Of a stretch of DNA of 5,541 bases, positions 1 through 5,500 are shown one piece after another. The notes below the pieces were generated by a model that saw only the letters and a list, made by a program, of their open reading frames with translations, had not been told where the DNA came from and made no database searches. The stretch is from an uncultured Oscillospiraceae bacterium. GTDB lineage: Bacteria > Bacillota > Clostridia > Oscillospirales > Oscillospiraceae. The stretch's first letter is position 1, and the number at the start of each line of letters is the position of its first letter. The translations under genes and the position numbers were made by a program. The stretch covers positions 1-5,541 of the forward strand of contig CAJTSQ010000074.1 of the NCBI GenBank assembly GCA_910578735.1, in the 5' to 3' direction.

Positions 1-512
1 CCGGGGACCTGCTGGCCGGGGAGGTGCGGGACGTGGGCATTACCTCCGCCCTGCTGGACCTGGGCCAGAGCACCATCGTGGCGGTGGGGACCAAGCCGGA
101 CGATTCCCCCTGGCGCATCGGCGTCCGGGACCCGGAGAGAGAGGGCTACTTCGCCGTGGTGGAGCTGGAGGACTGCGCCATGGGTACCTCCGGGGGCTAT
201 CAGCGGTATTTTGAACAGGACGGGGTGACCTACTGGCACATCCTGGACCCGGACACCGCCGCCCCCGCCCGGTCCGGGCTCAGCTCGGTGACGGTGGTCT
301 CCCCCTCCGCCCTCACCTGTGACGGGCTGTCCACCGCCCTGTTCGTCATGGGCCTGGAGGACGGAGCCCAATTCTGGCGGGACCACCCCGAGCTGGACTT
401 TGAGGCGGTTTTTGTAACGGAGACGGGGGAAATCTACCGCACCGCCGGGCTGGAGGGCCGCTTTTCTCTGGCGGAGGGATACACAGACCGGGAGGTGGTG
501 GTGCTGGAATGA
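1..512 (+). CDS. apbE: FAD:protein FMN transferase (ApbE family), C-terminal half, 5' end outside window
   Basis: Partial gene; the reading frame enters at base 3 and about 169 residues are visible, roughly half of a usual ApbE protein. ApbE enzymes use FAD and a divalent metal to attach FMN covalently to a Thr or Ser of extracytoplasmic target proteins such as RnfG/RnfD, NqrC or FMN-binding-domain proteins. Visible family marks are the LLDLG segment (52-66), a TSGGYQRYF stretch (186-212), HILDPDT (237-257) and a CDGLSTALFVMG block (318-353). In that block Asp (321-323) and Thr four residues later (333-335) match the family's C-terminal metal ligands. Two deviations from the textbook pattern are visible: GGN after LLDLG is GQS, and the Gly of HxxDPxTG is Ala. 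Both may be normal for this clade. The stop codon overlaps the next start (ATGA), so the downstream gene is probably translationally coupled. The signal peptide and N-terminal FAD-binding residues cannot be assessed. The GTG at 24 is an internal Val, not a start. Confidence 0.93.
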   Translation, partial: GDLLAGEVRDVGITSALLDLGQSTIVAVGTKPDDSPWRIGVRDPEREGYFAVVELEDCAMGTSGGYQRYFEQDGVTYWHILDPDTAAPARSGLSSVTVVSPSALTCDGLSTALFVMGLEDGAQFWRDHPELDFEAVFVTETGEIYRTAGLEGRFSLAEGYTDREVVVLE

Positions 513-877
513 AGGCCAAAGCGGTTTTATTCCTGCTCCTGGCGGCGGTGGCCACCTCGGCGGCCTGGCTCCTGCTCCGGGACGGAGATACAGACGCGCC
601 CACAGCCCGCATCCTCCGGGACGGCGTCCTGCTGGAGGAGATCGACCTGGATCAAGTGGACGAACCCCGATCCCTCGTTCTGGAGGACGAGAGCGGGAGC
701 AACACCGTTACGGTGGAAAAAGGGCGCATCTGTATCTTGGAGGCCGACTGCCCCGACCAGATCTGCGTAAATCAGGGGTGGATATCCGACAGCACTGTAC
801 CCATCGTCTGTCTGCCCCACAAGCTGATGATTGAAATTGTGGGAGACGGAGGTGATCTGGATGGCGGGGCCGGTTAA
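509..877 (+). CDS. NusG domain II-containing membrane-anchored protein (EetA-like)
   Basis: A 122-residue protein. Residues 5-23 form one hydrophobic N-terminal segment after two Lys, acting as a membrane anchor or uncleaved signal. It is followed by an acidic linker and a small beta-rich domain. The signature is in the second half: ADCPDQIC at 79-86 and CLPHK at 101-105, the Cys-Pro / Cys / Cys-Leu-Pro pattern of PF07009 (NusG domain II). Despite the name, the family lacks the NusG transcription domain; the protein should face the outside of the membrane. The family commonly sits beside ApbE, FMN-binding and Gx-transporter genes, and from memory the EetA protein of the Listeria flavin-based electron transfer locus belongs to it. 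The cysteines suggest a metal, disulfide or redox role, but the biochemistry is not established. The start is the ATG in the ATGA overlap with apbE. An AGG-rich stretch near 490-497 lies about 13 bases away, rather far, so translational coupling probably matters. The C-terminal Asp/Gly-rich tail overlaps the next gene. Confidence 0.88.
   Translation: MKAKAVLFLLLAAVATSAAWLLLRDGDTDAPTARILRDGVLLEEIDLDQVDEPRSLVLEDESGSNTVTVEKGRICILEADCPDQICVNQGWISDSTVPIVCLPHKLMIEIVGDGGDLDGGAG
848..856 (+). promoter_or_regulatory. Ribosome binding site of the Gx-transporter gene, deciding its start
   Basis: GGAGGTGAT is a near-complete complement to the 3' end of 16S rRNA. It lies 8 bases (counted from GGAGG) before the ATG at 861. 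An in-frame TTG at 831 would add ten polar residues and has no comparable site, so the ATG is preferred. The site lies inside the coding sequence of the preceding gene. Confidence 0.85.
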
Positions 878-1373
878 GGGGGCGGGACGGATCGCCCGAC
901 TGGCCCTGCTCACCGCCATTGCTCTGACCATCTTCCTGGCAGAGGCGCAGATACCGGCGCTCACCGCCGTTCCCGGGGTCAAGCTGGGGCTGGCTAATAT
1001 CGTCACGGTGTATGTTATCTTCGCCATGGGGCCGTGGGACGCCCTGCTGGTGCTGTCCGCCCGGGTGTTTCTGGGGGCGGTGTTCTCCGGACAGCCGATG
1101 ACCCTCATCTACAGCGCCGCCGGAGGATTTCTCAGCTGGTGTGTGCTGTGCCTGCTGAGGAAGCTGCTCACCGAAAAGCAAATTTGGCTGGCCAGCCCGG
1201 TAGCCGCCATTTTCCACAACATCGGCCAGCTGCTGGCCGCCGCCGCCGTCCTGCGTTCCTGGGCGGTGCTGGCCTGGCTGCCCTACCTGGTGATCGCCGC
1301 CGTTCTGGCCGGACTGTTCACCGGCGTGGCCGCCCAGGTACTGCTCCGCCGGCTGGAACGGGTACAAAAATAA
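861..1373 (+). CDS. Gx transporter family membrane protein (Hpre_diP_synt_I, EetB-like)
   Basis: A 170-residue, strongly hydrophobic protein with about five membrane segments (roughly residues 12-28, 45-58, 62-75, 84-99 and 112-165, the last holding two). Motifs of PF07456 are visible: an E-x-x-IP element at 28-32, PGVKLGLANIV at 38-48, SAARV-type Arg around 68, SAAGG at 85-89 and HNIGQL at 119-124. Databases often call such proteins heptaprenyl diphosphate synthase component I, but they have no prenyltransferase Asp motifs and that name is probably misleading; the fold resembles small-molecule ECF-type transporters. In flavin-based electron transfer loci a member (EetB, from memory) works with the NusG-II protein encoded next door, probably moving electrons from the quinone pool outward. 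The gene overlaps its upstream neighbour by 17 bases, supporting shared expression and function. A hairpin just after the stop probably ends this operon. The family call is firm; the electron-transfer role is inferred from context. Confidence 0.9.
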   Translation: MAGPVKGAGRIARLALLTAIALTIFLAEAQIPALTAVPGVKLGLANIVTVYVIFAMGPWDALLVLSARVFLGAVFSGQPMTLIYSAAGGFLSWCVLCLLRKLLTEKQIWLASPVAAIFHNIGQLLAAAAVLRSWAVLAWLPYLVIAAVLAGLFTGVAAQVLLRRLERVQK

Positions 1374-1374
1374 T

Positions 1375-1403
1375 GAATAATTCCCCTCCCGATTGCCACA
1401 CTA
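1375..1403 (+). promoter_or_regulatory. Probable sigma-G (forespore) promoter of the germination operon
   Basis: The -35 element is GAATA at 1375-1379 (within TGAATA), then a 17-base spacer, then CACACTA at 1397-1403. The Bacillus sigma-G consensus is close to (T)GAATA, 17-18 bases, CATACTA, so the -35 is full and the -10 differs at one of seven positions. Germinant receptor operons are classic sigma-G targets, and this site is directly upstream of gerA. Transcription would start near 1409-1411, giving a leader of about 15 bases with the ribosome binding site at its very 5' end. The call rests on motif match and context only. Confidence 0.6.
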
Positions 1404-1424
1404 AGGCAAAAGGAGGGGGTTTTT
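1383..1424 (+). terminator. Terminator-like hairpin whose 3' arm holds the gerA ribosome binding site
   Basis: CCCCTCC (1383-1389) pairs with GGAGGGG (1412-1418). Inside it, TTGCC (1393-1397) pairs with GGCAA (1405-1409), leaving a 7-base loop and a small internal bulge (CGA against AA). Five T follow at 1420-1424, so the structure fits a Rho-independent terminator for the apbE/NusG-II/Gx operon. AGGAGG at 1411-1416, 8 bases before the gerA ATG, lies mostly in the 3' arm, so any read-through RNA would also have its ribosome binding site masked. The T-tract is short and the stem is interrupted, so termination may be partial. Confidence 0.65.
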
Positions 1425-2930
1425 ATGCCCAGACAGGAGGCCAACGCGCCCCATCCCAGAAGGGAACCCCGGATCCCCGGTGCGCTGTCCCTGGCCCGGC
1501 TGGAGGAGGTTTTTTCTGACTGTGTGGACTTCTCTAAGCGGGAGGTCTATCTCCATGGGGACAGCCACCGCAAGGCCACGGTGTGCTACATCGACGGACA
1601 GGCCCGGTCGGAGCGGCTCAACGACTATGTGCTCCGCCCCCTGGCCCAGGACCCCATGCTGGCCTCCGTCCCCGAGGGGGAGCTGTTCGCCCTGCTGGAG
1701 CGGGGCGCGCTCTACGCCCAGGCGGCCAAGCGGGAGACTGAGGTGGACCCGGTGGCCTTCGCCCTCATCAACGGCTCCTGCGCCCTCTTTCTGGAGGGGC
1801 GGGACGACTGCCTGGTCTTTCCCGTAGCCACCGAGGAAAAGCGCTCCGTGGGCGAGCCGGAGAACGAGCCCGCCCTGAAGGGGGCCCGGGACTCCTTTGT
1901 GGAGAGCCTGCGCACCAACACCTCCCTGGTCCGCCGGCGGATGCGGGCCCCGGAGCTGAAAATCCGGGAGCATATTGTGGGCCGGCAGTCCCTCACCCCG
2001 GTGGATGTGCTCTGGATCGACGGCATCGCCGACCCGGACACCGTGGCCCTGCTGTCGGAGCGGCTGGACGCCATCGACATTGACGGCGTGGAAGCGGCGG
2101 GCAATCTGGAGGAGTATCTGGTGGATGCGGGAAAATCCCCCTTCCCCCTCATGCCCTTTACCCAGCGGCCCGACCGGTTCTGCCAGGGCCTGCTGGAGGG
2201 CCGGGTGGGCCTGCTGGCTGACGGTATCCCCCTGGGCTGGCTTCTCCCCGGCGTCATCGACCAATTTTTCAAAACAGGACAGGACCGGGCCTACCACTGG
2301 CTGGTGGCCTCTGCCCTCAGCGCCATCCGCTGGCTGTGCGCCCTTATCACCCTGCTGGTGCCCGGGCTGTATATCGCCCTGGTGACCTTTCACCCCGAGG
2401 CCATTCCCCCCAAGCTGGCCCTGTCTATTGTGGCCGCCAAGCAGGAGGTGCCCTTCTCCACCATCTTCGAGGTGCTTATTATGCTGCTGGCCTTTGAGGT
2501 GATTCAGGAGGCCGGCCTCCGGCTCCCCGGCCCCATTGGGGCCACCGTCTCCATCCTGGGGGGACTGGTGGTGGGCAACGCGGCGGTGGAGGCCCACATC
2601 GTCTCCCCCGCCGTTCTCATCGCGGTGGCCATCGCCGGGGTGGCGGGGTACACCATGCCCAGTCAGGATTTTGGCAACGCCCTGCGGTTGTGGCGGTTTC
2701 TGCTGGCCATTCTGGCCAGCCTGGGCGGACTCACCGGGCTGGCTCTGGGGTGCGCCGGGCTCATCTACCACCTGGCGGGGCTGGAGTCCTTCGGCGTGCC
2801 CTATCTGGCACCCTTTACCACCGGAACAAGGGTGCCCCGGGGCCACCCCAGCCTCTTTCGTCTGCCCCTGCCCAGGATGAAGTGGCGGGACGGCCCTATC
2901 CAGACCCAAAACAGGAGGAACCAGAAATGA
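1425..2930 (+). CDS. gerA: Spore germination protein GerA (GerAA/GerKA family), receptor pore subunit
   Basis: A 501-residue member of PF03323, of normal length. GerA proteins sit in the spore inner membrane with GerB and GerC subunits; they oligomerise and are thought to form the ion channel that opens when nutrient is sensed. The soluble N-terminal part (about 1-285) carries the hallmark ALKGARDSFVESLRTNTSLVRRR-like block (150-172), an IDGIADP segment (198-204), and FPLMPFTQRPD followed by LLEGRVGLLADGIP (240-269). The membrane part has segments near 293-325, 345-361, 372-390, 394-410 and 424-455. It includes PGLYIALVTFHPEAIP (313-328), VPF, FEVIQEAGLRLP (357-368), GGLVVGNAAVEA (379-390) and VSP. 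The SFGVPYLAPF motif (455-464) is followed by a basic cytoplasmic tail. TQRPD has Gln where the family usually shows Glu; I cannot tell whether this matters. The ATG has AGGAGG at 1411-1416. The end overlaps gerC by ATGA. The letter denotes subunit type; which named receptor it matches cannot be judged here. Confidence 0.95.
   Translation: MPRQEANAPHPRREPRIPGALSLARLEEVFSDCVDFSKREVYLHGDSHRKATVCYIDGQARSERLNDYVLRPLAQDPMLASVPEGELFALLERGALYAQAAKRETEVDPVAFALINGSCALFLEGRDDCLVFPVATEEKRSVGEPENEPALKGARDSFVESLRTNTSLVRRRMRAPELKIREHIVGRQSLTPVDVLWIDGIADPDTVALLSERLDAIDIDGVEAAGNLEEYLVDAGKSPFPLMPFTQRPDRFCQGLLEGRVGLLADGIPLGWLLPGVIDQFFKTGQDRAYHWLVASALSAIRWLCALITLLVPGLYIALVTFHPEAIPPKLALSIVAAKQEVPFSTIFEVLIMLLAFEVIQEAGLRLPGPIGATVSILGGLVVGNAAVEAHIVSPAVLIAVAIAGVAGYTMPSQDFGNALRLWRFLLAILASLGGLTGLALGCAGLIYHLAGLESFGVPYLAPFTTGTRVPRGHPSLFRLPLPRMKWRDGPIQTQNRRNQK
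2913..2918 (+). promoter_or_regulatory. Ribosome binding site of gerC, deciding its start
   Basis: AGGAGG lies 8 bases before the ATG at 2927, inside the last codons of gerA. The frame is open further upstream to about 2690, but that extension overlaps the gerA membrane domain and would bury the lipoprotein signal. The ATG at 2927 places the signal peptide at the N-terminus as expected. Confidence 0.88.
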
Positions 2931-4036
2931 AATACGCCCGTGTAGGGGGCGGCCTCTGTGCCGCCCCGCCCTTGCCGGCCATATTAGCGCTGTGCCTCCT
3001 CCTCACCGGCTGCTCCGGCCTGCCCACCGCCCGGGAGATGGGGGACATGGCCCTGCTGCGCACCCTGGGGGTGGACCCCTCCCCCGCCGGGGTGTCGGTC
3101 ACCGGCTCCACCGGCCCCCGGGCGAAGGGCCTCCAGGGCGACAGGGAGCCCGCCCTCACCCTCTCAGCCGACCGGGAATCCCTCAGCGGGGCCTGTCTGG
3201 CCATGCAGGGCCAGAGCGACAGCTTTGTCTTTTTCGGCTATGTGGACCAGCTCCTGGTCGGCGAGGAGCTGGCAAAGGAGGGGGTCCGGCCGGTGCTGGA
3301 CTACTTCTCCCGGGATGCCGAGCTGGGCCTGGGGGCCCAACTGTGGCTGGTTCAGGGGGCCTCCGCCCGGGATGCCCTGTCCGCCGGCGGGGACGAGGGG
3401 GTGGACGCCCGGCTGGAGACCATTCAAAATGACAGCAAAATGGGCATTGCCAACCTCACCCGAACCGCCGGAGCGGTGTACACCGATTTGCTGGAGCTGG
3501 GCTCCGCCTATGTCCCCGCCCTCTCCCCCGCCGGGGAGGGAGGGGCCGTCTTGGCGGAACAGGGCTATGGCGTGTTAAAGGGGGACGTCCTGGCGGGCTT
3601 TCTGGAGGGGGAGGCGGCCAAGGGGGTGGAGCTGCTGGCCGGCGGCTCCTCGGCGGACGTGCTGGATGTGGAGCTGGCTGAGGGTCCGGTGTCGGTGAAG
3701 GTAACCTCCGCCTGTACGAAAAGCCGCCTGGAATTTCAGGGGGAGGTCCCCTCCGCCCTGAAGCTGACCTGTAAGGTGGAGGTCCGTCTGTTAGAGTACC
3801 GGACCCGGCCGGACGGTCAGGGGGTGGAATCTCTCCGGACGGAGGTGGCGCGCCGGGAGCGGGTCCGGCTGGAGGCCGCCCTGGACCGGCTGCAGGCCTG
3901 GGGTACGGACTGCGCAGGCCTGGGGGCAAAAGCGGGGATGTTCCACCCCGCCCGGTGGCAGGCGGTCCAGGCGGACTGGCCGGAGTATTTTTCCAAGGTG
4001 CCGGTGGAGATTCAGGTTGAGGTAAAGATCCGGTAG
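2927..4036 (+). CDS. gerC: Ger(x)C family spore germination lipoprotein (GerAC/GerKC)
   Basis: A 369-residue lipoprotein subunit of a germinant receptor. Residues 1-28 are a signal peptide ending in the lipobox LTGC, with Cys29 as lipid site. REMGDMALLRTLGVD (36-50) matches the family's N-terminal REI.NMA...GID-type element. GYVDQLLVGEELAKEGV with VLDYFSRDAELG (104-134) matches the conserved GEELA..G..P.LD.F.RD block, and LVQGASARDAL (141-151) follows. The C-terminal GerAC domain (PF05504) is seen from about 250, ending with GLGAKAGMFHPARWQAVQADWPEYF-type residues (331-355) and a final beta strand EIQVEVKIR. GerC proteins lie on the outer face of the spore inner membrane with GerA and GerB. 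Two oddities are visible. Residues 6-15 (VGGGLCAAPP) are encoded by a GC hairpin that looks like an in-frame repeat insertion, giving an unusual Gly/Pro-rich stretch before the hydrophobic core. The TAG stop lies inside a similar repeat, so the native C-terminus may have been changed slightly. Signal function still looks intact. Confidence 0.93.
   Translation: MKYARVGGGLCAAPPLPAILALCLLLTGCSGLPTAREMGDMALLRTLGVDPSPAGVSVTGSTGPRAKGLQGDREPALTLSADRESLSGACLAMQGQSDSFVFFGYVDQLLVGEELAKEGVRPVLDYFSRDAELGLGAQLWLVQGASARDALSAGGDEGVDARLETIQNDSKMGIANLTRTAGAVYTDLLELGSAYVPALSPAGEGGAVLAEQGYGVLKGDVLAGFLEGEAAKGVELLAGGSSADVLDVELAEGPVSVKVTSACTKSRLEFQGEVPSALKLTCKVEVRLLEYRTRPDGQGVESLRTEVARRERVRLEAALDRLQAWGTDCAGLGAKAGMFHPARWQAVQADWPEYFSKVPVEIQVEVKIR
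2942..2971 (+). repeat. GTAGGGG-type GC hairpin inside gerC signal-peptide codons
   Basis: A 30-base segment starting GTAGGGGGCGG contains a perfect 8-bp stem, GGGGCGGC (2946-2953) with GCCGCCCC (2960-2967), and a 6-base loop CTCTGT. It closely resembles the first hairpin of the element after gerC: both begin GTAGGGG, share the CGG...CCGCCC stem and differ in the inner pairs and loop. It is exactly ten codons long and in frame with gerC. It may be a copy of a short dispersed repeat or a chance GC-rich hairpin; only two copies are in view. Confidence 0.5.
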
Positions 4037-4101
4037 GGGCGGACATGGTCCGCCCGCGAAAGCTGCCTGCTGTTGAACGGACGCACAATGTGCGCCCCTG
4101 C
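4033..4101 (+). repeat. Two-hairpin REP/MITE-like element between gerC and gerB
   Basis: A segment of about 69 bases fills most of the gerC-gerB gap. Its ends are inverted copies: AGGGGCG (4035-4041) and CGCCCCT (4093-4099). Hairpin 1 is GGGCGGAC (4037-4044) with GTCCGCCC (4048-4055), loop ATG. Hairpin 2 is CGCAC (4082-4086) with GTGCG (4090-4094), extended by GG/CC across one mismatch. The gerC TAG stop lies in its first bases. The shape (inverted ends, paired hairpins, intergenic site) is that of a non-coding dispersed repeat. I recall GTAGGGGCG-type repeats in Oscillospiraceae genomes but cannot search for them. In RNA it would be a stable structure inside the ger operon and could protect, process or partly terminate the message. 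No T-tract follows, so it is not a standard terminator. Confidence 0.6.
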
Positions 4102-4119
4102 ACAGGATAAACGGGACAT

Positions 4120-4125
4120 GGAGGA
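4120..4125 (+). promoter_or_regulatory. Ribosome binding site of gerB
   Basis: GGAGGA lies before the ATG at 4129 with only 4 bases between GGAGG and the start. This is closer than the 8-base spacing of the other genes here, so initiation may be weaker. It sits just after the hairpin element and gives gerB its own initiation signal; gerB cannot be coupled by overlap. Confidence 0.75.
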
Positions 4126-4128
4126 AAC

Positions 4129-5208
4129 ATGAAAGACGATAAGATTTCCCGCACCCAGCTGATGGCTCTGCTGTGGGCGGGGGTAATGGCCCCGGCGGCG
4201 GAGCTGCTGCCTGGACTGCTCTTGCCCGGAGCGGGAAAAGGCGCCTGGCTGGCGGTGGTGCTGGCCGCCCCCCTGGTGCTGGCGGCGGGGTGGCTGCTGG
4301 GCTCCTTAGCGGGCCGGGACGGCCTGGCCCGAAGCGTCACCGGCCTGCTGGGCCGCTGGCTGGGGGGCGGAGTGGTTCTACTCTATATAGTATGGGGGCT
4401 GTTTCTGCTCTCCCTCCGCCTGCGCCTGTGCGCCCAGCGGCTGCTGGCCTCCGGGGAGCGGGACGGGGCCCTGTGGTTCTTCCTGCTGTCGGTGGCGGCC
4501 GTTCTGCTGTGGATGGGCCGGGGGAAGCTGGCCGCCTTCGCCCGGGCGGGGCAGCTGTTCCTCACCGCCTTGCTTCTCACTGCCGGGGTGGTGCTGGGGC
4601 TGTCCCTGTTCCAGGCCCGGCCGGAGCGGCTGCTCCCCCTGTGGTGGAGCGAGGCCGGGCCGGTGCTTCGGGCCGCCCTGTCCACCGCCGGGGTAATGGG
4701 CTGGGGACTGTTCCTCCCCTTTTTAATGGGGGACGTCCGGGACCAGGGGGAGAACAAAAACTGGCACTGGATCTTCTGGGGTCTGGGCGGCGCACTGCTG
4801 CTGTCCGCCGCCCAGGCGGTAATTCTGGGGAACCTGGGGGCGGCGCTGGCCGCCCGGCTGGACAATCCCTTCTTTGCGCTGGCTAAGAGCGTAGGGGTGG
4901 AGGGGGCCTTCCAGCGAGTGGAGGGGGTGGTCACCGCCCTGTGGACCTTTGCCGACCTGACCATGGGCGGGGTGCTGGTCTTTGCCATTCGAGCCATAGC
5001 GGCGGAGCTCCTTCCGAAAAGAGCTCTGCCCTGGATGCCCTGGCTGGCGGTGCTGCTTGCGGCGGCGGGGGCCCTCGTCATCTTCCCTGCCTTGGGCACG
5101 GCGGAGGAATGGAACCGCCGGATCGTCCCGCCAGTCAACCTGGCCCTGGGGTTTCTGCTGCCCGCCCTGCTCTGGGCGGGAGAAGGGCTCTTTCGAAGAA
5201 AGAGGTAA
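4129..5208 (+). CDS. gerB: GerB-type spore germination permease (GerAB/ArcD/ProY family)
   Basis: A 359-residue membrane protein of typical family length (about 360, usually ten membrane segments, APC-transporter fold, PF03845). In characterised receptors the GerB subunit binds the nutrient germinant within the membrane and signals to the GerA channel. The start KISRTQL (5-11) matches the family opening before helix 1. GKGAWL (36-41) fits the usual GR.AWL element. NPFFALAKSVGVEGAFQRVEGV-type residues (246-267) match the conserved P...+..+..+.G.F.R.E segment. Hydrophobic stretches lie near 11-31, 40-61, 79-103, 113-129, 137-162, 178-200, 213-239, 268-293, 302-322 and 334-353, about ten in all. 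The ligand cannot be deduced by eye. It follows gerC after 92 bases of repeat-rich sequence and ends the operon. No clear terminator follows; the next 50 bases run into A-rich promoter DNA. Confidence 0.93.
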   Translation: MKDDKISRTQLMALLWAGVMAPAAELLPGLLLPGAGKGAWLAVVLAAPLVLAAGWLLGSLAGRDGLARSVTGLLGRWLGGGVVLLYIVWGLFLLSLRLRLCAQRLLASGERDGALWFFLLSVAAVLLWMGRGKLAAFARAGQLFLTALLLTAGVVLGLSLFQARPERLLPLWWSEAGPVLRAALSTAGVMGWGLFLPFLMGDVRDQGENKNWHWIFWGLGGALLLSAAQAVILGNLGAALAARLDNPFFALAKSVGVEGAFQRVEGVVTALWTFADLTMGGVLVFAIRAIAAELLPKRALPWMPWLAVLLAAAGALVIFPALGTAEEWNRRIVPPVNLALGFLLPALLWAGEGLFRRKR

Positions 5209-5259
5209 AACTGCATATCTTGTAGAAAAAAGCCGAGCGAATCAAAGATATTGTGGTTT
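5209..5259. other. Intergenic stretch after gerB, no recognised feature
   Basis: This stretch is AT-rich compared with the genes. ATATCTT (5215-5221) and AAGATAT (5245-5251) could pair around a 23-base loop, but the stem is weak and no T-tract follows, so I do not call a terminator. The sequence then passes into the A-tract promoter array. Confidence 0.5.
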
Positions 5260-5331
5260 AAAAAATCCTTGAAAAAAACCTTAAAAAAACTGAAAAAAAT
5301 GCTTGACAAAAGAGGAAGGGAGTGGTAATCT
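5260..5331 (+). promoter_or_regulatory. Strong vegetative promoter P1 with A-tract UP region
   Basis: TTGACA (5303-5308), a 17-base spacer, then TAATCT (5326-5331) preceded by TGG, an extended -10. Upstream are four A-tracts of 6-7 bases (5260-5265, 5272-5278, 5283-5289, 5293-5299) with centres about 10-12 bases apart, as in curved UP elements of stable-RNA promoters. Transcription would start near 5338. The -10 is weak (3 of 6), compensated by the perfect -35 and the TG. Confidence 0.7.
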
Positions 5332-5387
5332 ATGCAAGTCGCCCGGCAAGAGCGGCGCACACCACAATGCAGACGAGTGAGAGAACG

Positions 5388-5447
5388 AAAAAAGTTCAAA
5401 AAAACTTGAAAAAAGTTCTTGACAAAGGCTGACAGATGTGGTAGGAT
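5388..5447 (+). promoter_or_regulatory. Strong vegetative promoter P2 with phased A-tracts
   Basis: TTGACA (5419-5424), a 17-base spacer ending in TGG, then TAGGAT (5442-5447). The three A-tracts upstream (5388-5393, 5398-5404, 5409-5414) have centres 10.5 bases apart, exactly in phase with the DNA helix. Start is expected near 5454. A small hairpin (GTTGC 5456-5460 with GCAAC 5465-5469) would form at the 5' end of the RNA. Confidence 0.75.
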
Positions 5448-5500
5448 AAAAAACCGTTGCAACAGCAACAGCCGCCTTGAGAGCTGCGAATGAGAGAGCG

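Noticed and set aside
831..860. TTG start for the Gx-transporter gene, adding ten residues
   Set aside because: The ATG at 861 has a near-perfect ribosome binding site at the right distance, and the extra residues are polar and not expected before the first membrane segment.
1401..2909. A 502-codon open frame on the minus strand opposite gerA
   Set aside because: It mirrors the gerA codon pattern in GC-rich DNA, reads as low-complexity Gly/Gln/His-rich protein, and has no family motifs; gerA has full family signatures.
2690..2926. Upstream extension of the gerC frame by 79 codons
   Set aside because: It overlaps the gerA membrane domain and would put the lipoprotein signal in the middle of the protein; AGGAGG supports the ATG at 2927.
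4073..4110. Possible promoter for gerB (TTGAAC with GGATAA)
   Set aside because: The spacing is about 26 bases, too long for a vegetative promoter, and the -10 match is poor.
3456..4340. A 294-codon minus-strand frame across the gerC-gerB junction
   Set aside because: Pro/Arg/Ser-rich composition typical of antisense reading of GC-rich genes; it crosses two well-supported plus-strand genes.
5215..5251. Possible terminator after gerB (ATATCTT with AAGATAT)
   Set aside because: A 7-bp AT-only-rich stem, a 23-base loop and no T-tract afterwards make it too weak to call.
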